In this document: piece by piece, positions 50,517 through 60,209 of the stretch
Layout: each line of letters opens with the position of its first letter
How positions within the stretch are numbered: the stretch's first letter is position 1
Source: Streptomyces kronopolitis
GTDB taxonomy: Bacteria; Actinomycetota; Actinomycetes; Streptomycetales; Streptomycetaceae
Direction: 5' to 3'
Length of the DNA: 64,000 bases
Assembly (NCBI RefSeq): GCF_014646275.1
Contig: NZ_BMND01000001.1
Span: 310,001 to 374,000 of the forward strand
Position numbers and translations under genes: made by a program
The notes under the pieces: model-generated
The model's input: the letters and a program-made list of their open reading frames with translations, nothing else
The model's database searches: none
What the model was told of the DNA's origin: nothing

Positions 50517-50519
50517 CCC

Positions 50520-51803
<1,284 letters not shown>

Positions 51804-52169
51804 GACCGTCTCCCGGGTCTGCCTGAGTCTCGTGAAAAGTGCGAATGTGGCGCTGAGTGCCGATTGCGGGTACGGCCCGCCGGAGGTCCCTGCGCGATCA
51901 AGGGTGAGCAATGCTGCGCGGACTTCCTTCCGGAACGGCCGGTGTCTCCGACGTCAGGGCGTGAATCGTGCCCGGTGTTCCGCGGCGGTCGCCGGTTCCG
52001 GCGGGCCGTACTCAGACTCTGGCACCGGCACTGAGTGCCATCAACCATGGATGTATGCCAAGTTCTGCGAATCTTCCGGCCCGTCTTTGCCAACTTTGCG
52101 AAGGGTCGGCTCGGCGATGGTGCGCTTAGGATCCGGGGGAGACTCCTGCGGCGAAGGACGACGATCACT
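51804..52169. other. 366-base divergent control region of the glyoxylate genes
   Basis: Promoters for aceA (minus) and the regulator (plus) must lie here. TGCGAA occurs at 51840-51845, 52066-52071 and 52097-52102, the latter two within the RamB-like boxes. No gene. Confidence 0.6.
52057..52103. promoter_or_regulatory. Two RamB-like boxes
   Basis: GCCAAGTTCTGCGAA (52057-52071) and GCCAACTTTGCGAAG (52089-52103) are near-direct repeats 32 bases apart. The second is close to the corynebacterial RamB consensus (AAACTTTGCAAA-like). Together with the divergent RamB-like gene this suggests direct and auto-regulation. Confidence 0.6.
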
Positions 52170-53576
52170 GTGAGCAAGACCTATGCCGGCGCGCGCCTGC
52201 GCCGGCTTCGTGAAGAGCGGCGCCTGAGCCAGGCGGCCCTGGCGCGGATGCTGGAGATATCGCCCAGCTACCTCAACCAGATGGAGCACGACTCACGGCC
52301 GTTGACCGTCCCCGTCCTGCTCCGTCTCACCGAGGTGTTCGGTGTCGACCCCGGGTTCTTCTCGGAGCGTGACACCGGCCGCCTCGTCGCCGATCTGCGC
52401 GACGCCCTCGCAGGTGAGATCGCCGCGAGCCGGGTGTCCCCCTCGGACCTCGCGGAACTCGCCTCCCGTATGCCCGATGTCGCCGGAGTGCTCGTCGACC
52501 TGGGCCGGCGCAACCACCAGCTCGCCGAGCGGCTGGCCGAAGCCGCGGAGGGCAGGGGGCAGACCGTGGGCACGCTGCCGCGCTCCCCGCACGAGGAGAT
52601 CCGCGAGTTCTTCTACCGCCGCCGCAACTACCTCCACGACGCCGACCTCGCCGCCGAGGACCTCGCCACCCAGATCGGCATCCGCCCGGGCGAGGTCGTG
52701 CGCCTCCTGTCCGCCCGCCTCGCCGAACGCCACGGCGTACGGGTCTCAGGGGACTCGCGGGCCCTGCACCACTACGACGCCGCCGACCGCGTCCTGCACC
52801 TGTCGAGCCGACTGCGCCCCGGCCAGCAGGCGTTCCGGATGGCCACCCAGCTGGCGTTCCTCGAATACGACGAGGAACTCTCCCGCCTCGCCTCGGAGGA
52901 CTTCACCCCCGACTCCGCCGCCTGGTCACTGGCCCGCATCGGCATCGCCAACTACCTCGCCGCCGCCATGATCCTCCCGTACCGCCGCTTCCACGCGGCG
53001 GCGGAAGAGGCCCGCTATGACATCGAGCGCCTCACCGACCAGTTCGGCCTCGGCTACGAGACGGTCTGCCACCGCCTGAGCACCCTGCAGCGCCCGCGGC
53101 TGCGCGGCGTGCCGTTCTCCTTCGTGCGGGTGGACCGCGCCGGCAACATGTCCAAACGGCAGTCGGCCACCGGCTTCCACTTCTCCCGGGCGGGCGGCAC
53201 CTGCCCGCTGTGGAACGTCTACGAGGCGTTCGCCGCACCCGGCCGCATCCACGTCCAGATCGCCGCGATGCCCGACGGGCAGCGCTACCTGTGGACCGCC
53301 CGGGCGATCACCCGGCACCGCGGCGGCTGGGGCGAGCCCGGCAAGACCTTCGCCATCGGCCTCGGCTGCGAGGTCCGCCACGCCTCCCAGCTCGTCTACT
53401 CGGACGGCCTGGACCTCGACAACGCCGCGGCGGCCACCCCGATCGGCATGGGCTGCCGCATCTGCGAACGCACCGACTGCCCCCAGCGAGCGGTCCCGCC
53501 GCTGGACCGCCGCCTTGCGGTGGACGAGAACAGCAGCACGTTCGTGCCGTACCCCGTCGCGGAACCGGGCTTCTGA
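52170..53576 (+). CDS. RamB-type XRE/short-chain fatty acyl transcriptional regulator
   Basis: A 468-residue regulator. N-terminal XRE helix-turn-helix (GARLRRLREERRLSQAALARMLEISPSYLNQMEHD, residues 5-60), a central IrrE/DUF955-like region (about 150-300), and a C-terminal short-chain fatty acyl regulator domain with conserved cysteines (MGCRICERTDCPQRAVPPL). RamB proteins repress isocitrate lyase and malate synthase genes when acetate is absent. GTG at 52170 has AAGGA 11 bases upstream. Divergent from aceA, with RamB-like boxes between, so control of the glyoxylate bypass is the natural role. Confidence 0.88.
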   Translation: MSKTYAGARLRRLREERRLSQAALARMLEISPSYLNQMEHDSRPLTVPVLLRLTEVFGVDPGFFSERDTGRLVADLRDALAGEIAASRVSPSDLAELASRMPDVAGVLVDLGRRNHQLAERLAEAAEGRGQTVGTLPRSPHEEIREFFYRRRNYLHDADLAAEDLATQIGIRPGEVVRLLSARLAERHGVRVSGDSRALHHYDAADRVLHLSSRLRPGQQAFRMATQLAFLEYDEELSRLASEDFTPDSAAWSLARIGIANYLAAAMILPYRRFHAAAEEARYDIERLTDQFGLGYETVCHRLSTLQRPRLRGVPFSFVRVDRAGNMSKRQSATGFHFSRAGGTCPLWNVYEAFAAPGRIHVQIAAMPDGQRYLWTARAITRHRGGWGEPGKTFAIGLGCEVRHASQLVYSDGLDLDNAAAATPIGMGCRICERTDCPQRAVPPLDRRLAVDENSSTFVPYPVAEPGF

Positions 53577-53655
53577 GCACGCGCGTTCGGCGGCTGGGGG
53601 TTTGCTTGCCTTCGGTGTGACCTGGCCGCAGGACGCTTGGGCCCATACCGGCGAA

Positions 53656-53684
53656 GTGCGGGACGCGTCCGCCGCGTCCCGCAC
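53656..53684. terminator. Bidirectional hairpin terminator
   Basis: GTGCGGGACGCG (53656-53667) and CGCGTCCCGCAC (53673-53684), perfect 12-bp stem, 5-base loop, between the convergent regulator and lipoprotein genes. Confidence 0.85.
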
Positions 53685-53709
53685 TGCTGCATCGCCCGCC
53701 GACGGGCCG

Positions 53710-54393
53710 TCAGAAGTTGTACGGCTTCTTGGTGCTCCAGTTCAGCACATCGGCCTCGTTCCAGCTGAACTGCGGCTTCTCACCCTTGAGATACACGGAG
53801 TAGGTGGGGCCGTCGTGACCGTTCGCGCCGCGCAGCGCGAGGGCGAACGACTTCGCAGTGTGGTGCTTCGGGCCGTAGTCGAAGAGGTTGACCGCGCTGT
53901 ACGCCGTGCCGCCGGGCCGGAGCGTGATGTGCGTGCCGCCGCCGGGGTTGTCCTTCTTGGAGTGCGGCAGCGCGGTGCTGTTGACGTCGCCGAGCCTCAC
54001 GGACGGGTATGAGGTGACCCAGCAGGGCTTGGTGCCCTTGTTCGTCGCGGTGACCAGCAGGTGGTCGCCCTGCTGCCCGGCGAACCGGTGCACCGCGGTG
54101 AGCAGCATCTCGTCGCCACGGCACTGGCGGGCGCCGGCCGTGGTGGCCCCGCCCGCCGCGCCGGAGACGGTCGCCGAGCGCGCACTCTCCTTCGCGGCAC
54201 CGCCGTTGTCGGCCTGCGCCGCGCCCCCCTTGCCGTCCCCGCCGGACGCGGACTGGCTCTGCGCGGCACCGGCGGCGTGGACACCGCCTGCTGCCTTCGC
54301 GCCGCCGTCGTTGCCGCCGCAGGCGGTCAGACCCAGCGCCAGCGCGGCGGTGACGGCGGCAAGTGATGCGGTACGGATCCGGGAAGTGCGCAT
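53710..54393 (-). CDS. Secreted lipoprotein with DUF4232-like domain
   Basis: A 227-residue lipoprotein: signal peptide MRTSRIRTASLAAVTAALALG, lipobox LTAC at about 22-25, a Gly/Ala/Ser-rich linker (26-88), then a domain starting ARQCRGDEMLLTAVHRFAGQQGDHLLVTATNKGTKPCWVTSYP. The conserved cysteine pair and the NxGxxPCxLxGYP-like motif are typical of DUF4232. ATG at 54393 follows GGGGGAACC. Function unknown. Related in design to the protein at 14977-15681. Confidence 0.84.
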   Translation of the reverse strand: MRTSRIRTASLAAVTAALALGLTACGGNDGGAKAAGGVHAAGAAQSQSASGGDGKGGAAQADNGGAAKESARSATVSGAAGGATTAGARQCRGDEMLLTAVHRFAGQQGDHLLVTATNKGTKPCWVTSYPSVRLGDVNSTALPHSKKDNPGGGTHITLRPGGTAYSAVNLFDYGPKHHTAKSFALALRGANGHDGPTYSVYLKGEKPQFSWNEADVLNWSTKKPYNF

Positions 54394-54668
54394 GATCAGG
54401 TTCCCCCTGTGTTCGTGCGGGACTGCTCTCAAGCCGTTCCCGCGGTGTGCACACCACTCTTCCCGGAGCCACTGACGTTTCGGAAACGCCTCACTCACGT
54501 CCCGCGAACACACCGCGCGAACGGGTGAGGCCGAGGCGCGGGCGCGGCCTGAGAACTCCGCACCGTGGATCTCGGCGCCCGCACGCGGCCCGGCACACAC
54601 GAGGGTGGTCACCGGGTGCGGCGCGCCGTCCCCCACCGTTCAGCGCGCCACGCGGTCGCTTCCACCGG

Positions 54669-54989
54669 TCACAGACCGGCGACGTCCCCGGCCCTCTTCA
54701 GCACGGAGCCGAGCCTCTCCACCACGGAGTCGTGCCGCCTCACGCGCGCCGCCCGATCCGCCGGGACCAGCCGCGCGGCGGTCTGCACGGCATAGGTGTC
54801 GGGGTCACCGAAGGCGTCCCGCGGGTGCTCTCCCGTCTGCGCGCAGTGCGCCGTGACTTCCTTGACCGCCTGGAGCACGATCGCCCGGTCCACGCCCGGC
54901 TGCATGACCAGCCGCACCTGCAAGCGCGCCATCCACTTCTCGCGGTCCTTCTCCCTCGCCGCGTCCGTCGTCCTGTCCTTCTTCGCCAC
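54669..54989 (-). CDS. Small HAAS-type signalling-domain protein
   Basis: A 106-residue hydrophilic helical protein. The segment RLVMQPGVDRAIVLQAVKEVTAHCAQTGEHPRDAFGDPDTYAVQTA has the pattern of HAAS/DUF1048-type domains (Glu/Ala-rich helices followed by FGDPxxYA), which normally sit at the N-terminus of membrane proteins or pair with PadR regulators. Here it stands alone without a membrane segment or a PadR gene. GTG at 54989 with GGGAGAG upstream. The flanking gaps (54394-54668 and 54990-55251) contain nothing I recognise. Confidence 0.6.
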   Translation of the reverse strand: MAKKDRTTDAAREKDREKWMARLQVRLVMQPGVDRAIVLQAVKEVTAHCAQTGEHPRDAFGDPDTYAVQTAARLVPADRAARVRRHDSVVERLGSVLKRAGDVAGL

Positions 54990-55251
54990 GTGCTCTCCCG
55001 GGTGATCAGCGGTCGTCCGTCAGGGAGTTGGACGCCAGGACATCGAAGTGGGTTGCCGGAGCGGGAATCCGCTGAGCTTCAGGTGACTGCCGGGAGTCCC
55101 ACCAGCGCTGTTGGGAGGGACGAGTTGCGGCGAGCCGCTCAGGAATTCTGCAGGGAACGGAACGAGTCGAATCAGACCATGATCCGCCCGACCCTTCCGT
55201 TCTCCTCCTTGACGGTGCGGTGCGGGTACAGGGGTTGACCGCTCAACAATC

Positions 55252-56091
55252 TCAGCGGAACGCGGCGACATTGCGGGCGGCCCAGTCGGCGAACGGGCGC
55301 GGGGCGCGACCGAGGACCTTCTGGACGTCCGGGCTGACGCGGAGTTCGGCCGGGTTCGGGGCGCCGAGGATGTCCAGCGTGTCGTCGGCGAGCTCCGCCG
55401 GCATGCTCTGGGCCATGGCGGCCTTGGCCTCGTGGCGGGTGAGTTCGTGAAATCTCACCGGGGTGCCCAGCGCGGCGGCGATGGCCTCCGACTGCCGGCG
55501 CGGAGTGATCACCTCCGGGCCGGTCAGCTCGTAGACGCCGCCGGCGTGCCGGTCATCCAGCAGGCAGGCCGCCGCGACCGCGGCGATGTCCGCCGGGTCG
55601 ATGATCGGCACCCCCACATCACCGAAGGGCGCTGCGACGACCTGTTGCGTGCGGACGGACTCCGCCCACCACAGGGCGTTGGAGGCGAAGCCGCCCGGCC
55701 GCAGGATGACCCACTCCAGGCCGGACTCCCGCAACGCGTCCTCCAGCGCGCGCATCGCGATCCGAGTGGGGCCGAAGGGCCTGGTCACCACGCCCAGCGT
55801 GGAGAGCAGGACGACCCGGCGGACCCCGGCGGCCGCGGCCTGGGCGACGATGTCCGCCGGGTCGGCTCCGGCGGCGTGCAGGTCGCCGGACAGCAGCAGG
55901 AACAACGCCTCCGCTCCGGCCAACGTGGGCTTGAGGCTTGCCGGTTCGGCCAGGTCGGCCGCCACGTGGCGCACGCCGTTCGGCACCGCCGCCGTGTGCC
56001 GTGACACGGCAGTCACCTGCCGCCCCGCCTCGGCCAGTGCCTGCGTCAACGGCCGGCCGATATTGCCGGTAGCTCCGGTCACCACGATCAT
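55252..56091 (-). CDS. NmrA-like NAD(P)H-binding reductase (atypical SDR)
   Basis: A 279-residue atypical SDR: TGATGNIGRPLTQALAEAG at the N-terminus binds NAD(P), followed by LSTLGVV and VILRPGGFASNALWW. Family members are NAD(P)H-dependent quinone or nitro-reductase-like proteins. ATG at 56091 with AAGGAG upstream. Divergent from an HxlR regulator across 93 bases, which predicts HxlR control in response to electrophiles, as for YodB/HxlR systems. Confidence 0.85.
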   Translation of the reverse strand: MIVVTGATGNIGRPLTQALAEAGRQVTAVSRHTAAVPNGVRHVAADLAEPASLKPTLAGAEALFLLLSGDLHAAGADPADIVAQAAAAGVRRVVLLSTLGVVTRPFGPTRIAMRALEDALRESGLEWVILRPGGFASNALWWAESVRTQQVVAAPFGDVGVPIIDPADIAAVAAACLLDDRHAGGVYELTGPEVITPRRQSEAIAAALGTPVRFHELTRHEAKAAMAQSMPAELADDTLDILGAPNPAELRVSPDVQKVLGRAPRPFADWAARNVAAFR

Positions 56092-56145
56092 GATCAGCTC
56101 CTTGTCGGATGTCCCTCTGTGGTCGTCACGCTAGGAGAGCTGGCT

Positions 56146-56175
56146 AACTTTTCGTAAGGACGTACCTTGAAGTAA
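56146..56175. promoter_or_regulatory. Candidate HxlR operator
   Basis: AACTT (56146-56150) ... AAGG-ACGTA-CCTT (56156-56168 approx.) ... AAGTA (56170-56174): nested imperfect dyads giving TACTT...AAGTT on the minus strand. HxlR/YodB-type regulators bind TACT-N7-AGTA-like sites. It lies in the divergent promoter region. Confidence 0.4.
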
Positions 56176-56184
56176 GCTCACGAC

Positions 56185-56556
56185 GTGACGGAAGGCGCGC
56201 AGCGCAGACAGGCCGAGACGGGGAAGCGGTATGACGTGTTTCACACCGACTGCCCCGCGCGCAATGTGGTCGGCCATGTGACCAGCAGATGGGGCATCTG
56301 GGTGCTGATCTCCCTGCGGAGCAACGCCCTCCGGTTCTACGAGCTGCGCGAAAGCATCCAGGGCGTCAGCGAGAAGATGCTCGCCCAGACGCTGCGCACG
56401 CTGGTGCGGGACGGCCTGGTCTGGCGGGAGGTCGAGCCGACGACGCCGCCTCAGGTCACCTATGGGCTGACCGAGTTCGGCCGGGACATCGGCGAGCCGC
56501 TGACGGAGCTGTTCGACCGGATCACCCGGCGGCTGCCGCCGTACAGCGCGGAATAG
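56185..56556 (+). CDS. HxlR-family winged-helix regulator
   Basis: A 123-residue HxlR protein: CPARNVVGHVTSRWGIWVLISLRSNALRFYELRESIQGVSEKMLAQTLRTLVRDGLV is the family HTH with the redox-sensing N-terminal cysteine. GTG at 56185. Divergent from the NmrA-like reductase gene, its likely target. Confidence 0.88.
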   Translation: MTEGAQRRQAETGKRYDVFHTDCPARNVVGHVTSRWGIWVLISLRSNALRFYELRESIQGVSEKMLAQTLRTLVRDGLVWREVEPTTPPQVTYGLTEFGRDIGEPLTELFDRITRRLPPYSAE

Positions 56557-56633
56557 CGTTGCAGCGCCCGGCTGTGGGAGGCAGTGCCCGGCTGCGTGAG
56601 TCGTATGGCGCCGGGCCGAGAGACATTACGCGT

Positions 56634-58358
56634 TCACAGATCTGGATGCTTCGTCGCCACCTGGTAGCGCCCCGAGTGGAACACCAGCGGCGTACCGCCG
56701 TCGGCCTCGTACTGTTCGACCTCGCCGAGAAAGATGATGTGGTCGCCGGCGTCGAGGCGTTGGACGGTGCGGCATTGGAAGCGGGCCACCGCGCCGTCCA
56801 GCAGGGGAGTGCCGGCGATGCCGGGGGTGGTGGGGGTGCCGCGGAATTTGTCGTCGGCCGGGGTGGCGAACTGCCGGGAGAGGTGGTGCTGGTCGGCGGC
56901 CAGGACGTGGACGGCGAAGTGCGAGGCGTCGGTGAAGTCCGGGAGACTCGGGCTGTTCTTGCCGGGGCACCACAGAACGAGGGGCGGGTCCAACGAGACG
57001 GACGCGAAGGAGTTCGCGGTCATCCCGACATTGCGGCCGTCGGGGGCCCGGGCCGTCACCACGGTCACGCCGGTGGCGTACTGGCCCAGCGCGCGGCGCA
57101 GCTCGCGGCCGTCGAAGCGGGCGGCGTGCTGCGCGCGCTTCTCGGCGAGGAAGCGGTGTGCTTCGGCCTCCTCGAACCACCAGCGGTAGAGGGTGCGCGG
57201 GTCGTCGAATCCGGCGGCGAGGGCACCGGCGACGGAGGGGACTTCGGCCGCCGCCGTCAGCAGGTCACGGTGGTGGGGACGCAGGTCGGTCAGGAGGGAG
57301 TTGGTCCAGCCGACGGCCCATTGGGCCCAGCCGCGCCAGAAGTTGTCGAAGGTGCGCCGCATCCACTGCGGGGTGAATTCGGCGGTGCCGTGGCGGAGGA
57401 TGCTGTCGAGGTAGTGGGTCGCGGCCTGGGCCGCGTTGTTCGCACCCTGGCCGGTGATCGGATCGTTGAGGACGACGGCGTCGGCCATGCCGAGGACGTG
57501 CCGGCCGGAGGCCAGGCGGGCGACGGGGTGCCGGACGGTGGGAGCGATCCTGCCGCGCAGCACGCCGCCGCTGTCGGTGAGCCGGGCGTGCCGGCAGCGC
57601 TCGTACTCGTCGGGGAAGAACCGCCGGAGGACCTCCAGTGAGCGGACGAGGTGTTCTTCAGGCGTGCGGATGTCGTCCCAGCAGTCCATCGGGCCGCCGG
57701 GGACACCTTCGAAGACCATGATGTCGCAGGGTCCGGTGGTGGTGAGGGCTGGGAAGGAGAAGTACTCGCCGACGCCGGGGATCAGGCGGTAGTGGACGGC
57801 GTCCTCCCCCTCCCGCGGCGCCGTTCCCGTGACATACGTCAGAGCCAGCGCACGGCGCGGCCGGTCGTAGGGGGAGAGTTCGGAGTTGCGCGGAAAGAGT
57901 TGGCTCAGCTCGCCCTTGCCCGTGGAGACCACGACGAGATCGTGCGTGCGGGCATACCACTCCAGGTCGTTGACGCCCGCCTCGTGCAGCACGATCTCGC
58001 CGCGGCCGCCGTCCGCGAACTGCTCGATCCAGGCGGCACACTTGACCCGCTGGTCGACCGAGTGGGCTGGGCCCTCCAGCGGCGCACGCCAGGAGACGTC
58101 CGGAGTGCCGTGCGGGCCGATGAGAGAGAACGCGATGCCGGAGATGTCCGGAGCCTGGCCCTCCCAGTGGTGCAGGCCGAGTTCCCGCTCGCTCTGGAGC
58201 GCGGTGTCGAACATGCACTGACTGGACATGACCGGGCCGCGACGTATCTCGTCGGGGCCACGGTCGGTGACCAAGGTGACGTCATAGCCGTGCGCCTGGA
58301 GTCCCAGGGCGAGTTGGGCACCCGCCTGCCCGGCTCCGACCACCGCGATCCTTCTCAT
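56634..58358 (-). CDS. StyA2B-type styrene/indole monooxygenase fused to flavin reductase
   Basis: A 574-residue self-sufficient flavoprotein. Residues 1-410 are a group E epoxidase (VVGAGQAGAQLALGL, MSSQCMFDTAL, RVKCAAWIEQF, LGMADAVVLNDPITGQGANNA). Residues about 415-574 are a flavin reductase (LGQYATGVTVVTARAPDGRNVGMTANSF, SLPDFTDASHFAVHVL). The natural fusion of StyA and StyB is the StyA2B type known from Rhodococcus, which pairs with a separate StyA1 to epoxidise styrene and oxidise indole. The StyA1-like gene is 86 bases upstream. ATG at 58358. Real substrate in this strain unknown. Confidence 0.88.
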   Translation of the reverse strand: MRRIAVVGAGQAGAQLALGLQAHGYDVTLVTDRGPDEIRRGPVMSSQCMFDTALQSERELGLHHWEGQAPDISGIAFSLIGPHGTPDVSWRAPLEGPAHSVDQRVKCAAWIEQFADGGRGEIVLHEAGVNDLEWYARTHDLVVVSTGKGELSQLFPRNSELSPYDRPRRALALTYVTGTAPREGEDAVHYRLIPGVGEYFSFPALTTTGPCDIMVFEGVPGGPMDCWDDIRTPEEHLVRSLEVLRRFFPDEYERCRHARLTDSGGVLRGRIAPTVRHPVARLASGRHVLGMADAVVLNDPITGQGANNAAQAATHYLDSILRHGTAEFTPQWMRRTFDNFWRGWAQWAVGWTNSLLTDLRPHHRDLLTAAAEVPSVAGALAAGFDDPRTLYRWWFEEAEAHRFLAEKRAQHAARFDGRELRRALGQYATGVTVVTARAPDGRNVGMTANSFASVSLDPPLVLWCPGKNSPSLPDFTDASHFAVHVLAADQHHLSRQFATPADDKFRGTPTTPGIAGTPLLDGAVARFQCRTVQRLDAGDHIIFLGEVEQYEADGGTPLVFHSGRYQVATKHPDL

Positions 58359-58444
58359 GCCCTGCTGTCCTGCTCTCGTTACGTGTCTATCGCTGACGTG
58401 ATGTCAGTTGCTGCGAGTCTGATCCGTTTGGTCCTGACGACCAC

Positions 58445-59665
58445 TCAGATGCCGATGCCGGTCAGATAGTTCTTCGCGGCGGCCGGGTCCATGAACCAGC
58501 GGAACAAGTCGCGCGGGTCGTCGAAGCCGTTGACGAAGCGGGCGGCGACACGGGAGTTGGCGCTCGCCGCGCCGAAGATCTCCAGAACGTGCTGCGGCGG
58601 GGCGCCGAGCATCGCGTTGGTCCAGGACGTGGCGGCCTCCGCGTTGTCCCAGAAGCGGCCGAAGGCCAGCTCCATGAACGCGGCGTCGTACGGGTGCTCG
58701 CCGTGGTCCAGGATGGTGGCGAGGTAGGAGGCGGCGCACTTCGAGGCGTTGTTGGACCCCTGGCCGGTGATCGGGTCGTTGAGGACGACGACGTCGGCGA
58801 GGCCGAGCACCTGCCTGCCGGAGGGCAGCGTGGCGACGGGCTTGCGGACGGTCGGCGCGAAGCGGCCCGCGAGGGTGCCGTTCTGGTCGGTGAGTGTGAC
58901 ATCGGTGCAGCGCTCGGCCTCCCACGGAACGTACGTCCGCAGCAGCTCCTGGAACTTCGCCAGCTGCTGGTGGGGGGCGAGCCCGTCGAAGCAGTCGAGC
59001 GGGCCACCCGGGACGCCCTCGAAGAACATGATGTCGCAGGGGCCGCTGGTGGTGAGGCTGGGCATGGTGAAGTACTCACCCACACCGGGGATGACGTTGA
59101 AGCTGACGCCGGGGCGGTCGGGCAGCGGTGCCATGCCGGTGACATACGCCAGGGCCAGCGCGCGCTGCGGAGCGTCGTACGGGGAACGCATGGCGTCCCG
59201 CTCGAACAGCCCCGCGATCTCGCCCTTGCCGGCCGCGACGATGACGAGGTCGGACTCGGCGGCGTAGCGCTCCAGGTCCTCGACGCCGGCCTCGCAGAGT
59301 TCCAGACGGCCGCCGCGGCGCGCGAACTCGCCCATCCAGAGGGGCATCTTGACGCGCTGGTCGATGGAGCGTGCGGTGGCCTCAAGACGGGCGTCGAAGG
59401 AGAGCGCCCGGCCGCCCTGGCCGTCGGCGATGCTCACGCCGAGACCGGAGATCGGCGGGCAGGCGTCGCCCCAGAAGTCGAGGCCGAGGTTGCGCTCGTG
59501 GGCCAGCGCGGTGCCGAACATGGCCTGGCTCGACATGACCCGGCCGTCGCGGATCTGGTCTCCGGTGCGGTTGGACACGAGGGTGACGTCAAAACCGTGG
59601 TCGATCAGGCCGATGCCGAGCTGAAGACCGGCCTGGCCGGCTCCGACGATGGTGATCTTGCGCAT
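58445..59665 (-). CDS. StyA1-type flavoprotein monooxygenase (group E epoxidase)
   Basis: A 406-residue partner of the downstream fusion. FAD motif IVGAGQAGLQLGIGL and blocks MSSQAMFGTAL, RVKMPLWMGEF, VIPGVGEYFTMPSLTTSGPCDIMFFEGV and LADVVVLNDPITGQGSNNA. It has no reductase domain, so it must receive reduced FAD from the StyA2B reductase. ATG at 59665. First gene of the two-gene operon, divergent from an AraC regulator. Confidence 0.88.
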   Translation of the reverse strand: MRKITIVGAGQAGLQLGIGLIDHGFDVTLVSNRTGDQIRDGRVMSSQAMFGTALAHERNLGLDFWGDACPPISGLGVSIADGQGGRALSFDARLEATARSIDQRVKMPLWMGEFARRGGRLELCEAGVEDLERYAAESDLVIVAAGKGEIAGLFERDAMRSPYDAPQRALALAYVTGMAPLPDRPGVSFNVIPGVGEYFTMPSLTTSGPCDIMFFEGVPGGPLDCFDGLAPHQQLAKFQELLRTYVPWEAERCTDVTLTDQNGTLAGRFAPTVRKPVATLPSGRQVLGLADVVVLNDPITGQGSNNASKCAASYLATILDHGEHPYDAAFMELAFGRFWDNAEAATSWTNAMLGAPPQHVLEIFGAASANSRVAARFVNGFDDPRDLFRWFMDPAAAKNYLTGIGI

Positions 59666-60209
59666 GAGCGGGTTCTCCGGGGGTTCGGGGCGTGCGGATT
59701 TTGAGGGGCGCCGTGCGGTGCCTTGCGGCGCCGTGTGATGCCGTGCTGTACGAGCGTTCCGGCGCGCGGCGGCATCAACGGGCGCACGGCGGTGGTGTGG
59801 AGTGCGGCTGCCCGCCGGAGGGGGGCCGGCGGGCAGCCGCGGGAGGCCGGGTCACCCGTGGGGCCGGGGGATGGGCCCGGGTGACCCTGCCGGCTGGAGA
59901 CGCCCGACCGAGTCGGTGAGCCGGGGCAGCAGCGGCAGGGATGCCGCGACGTGCGGGGGTACGGCCTTGGCAGCCCTCACCGCGTCGGTCGCGCGTAATA
60001 CGCGCAGCGCGCATGCGGCGGGCTGTCCGCTGGGCGTGACTCCGCTTCTGACGAGCGCAGTCCGGCCCGGCACTCCCTGCATTGTTGATTCCCAGGATCT
60101 CTCGGGTCCGCGACGTTCAGGCGTCAATCTTGGTATGGCAAGATCACCCCCGCTATCCGGATCACGCGGGTCGCTGTCCCGATCGCGCATCTCGGCGGTG
60201 GAGGTTTAC
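59666..60209. other. 544-base divergent intergenic region
   Basis: Between StyA1 (minus) and the AraC regulator (plus). It contains repeated GGCGCCGTG/GATGCCGTG elements (59707-59745) close to the StyA1 start and a strong hairpin at 59804-59840. No gene. Confidence 0.6.
59804..59840. terminator. Perfect 15-bp hairpin in a divergent region
   Basis: GCGGCTGCCCGCCGG (59804-59818) and CCGGCGGGCAGCCGC (59826-59840), 7-base loop. A terminator-like structure where two promoters should be suggests a relic of a lost gene or an insulator. Confidence 0.7.

Noticed and set aside
59707..59745. GGCGCCGTG/GATGCCGTG tandem elements near StyA1
   Set aside because: Short GC-rich repeats are common by chance in this genome; spacing is irregular, so not called as an operator.
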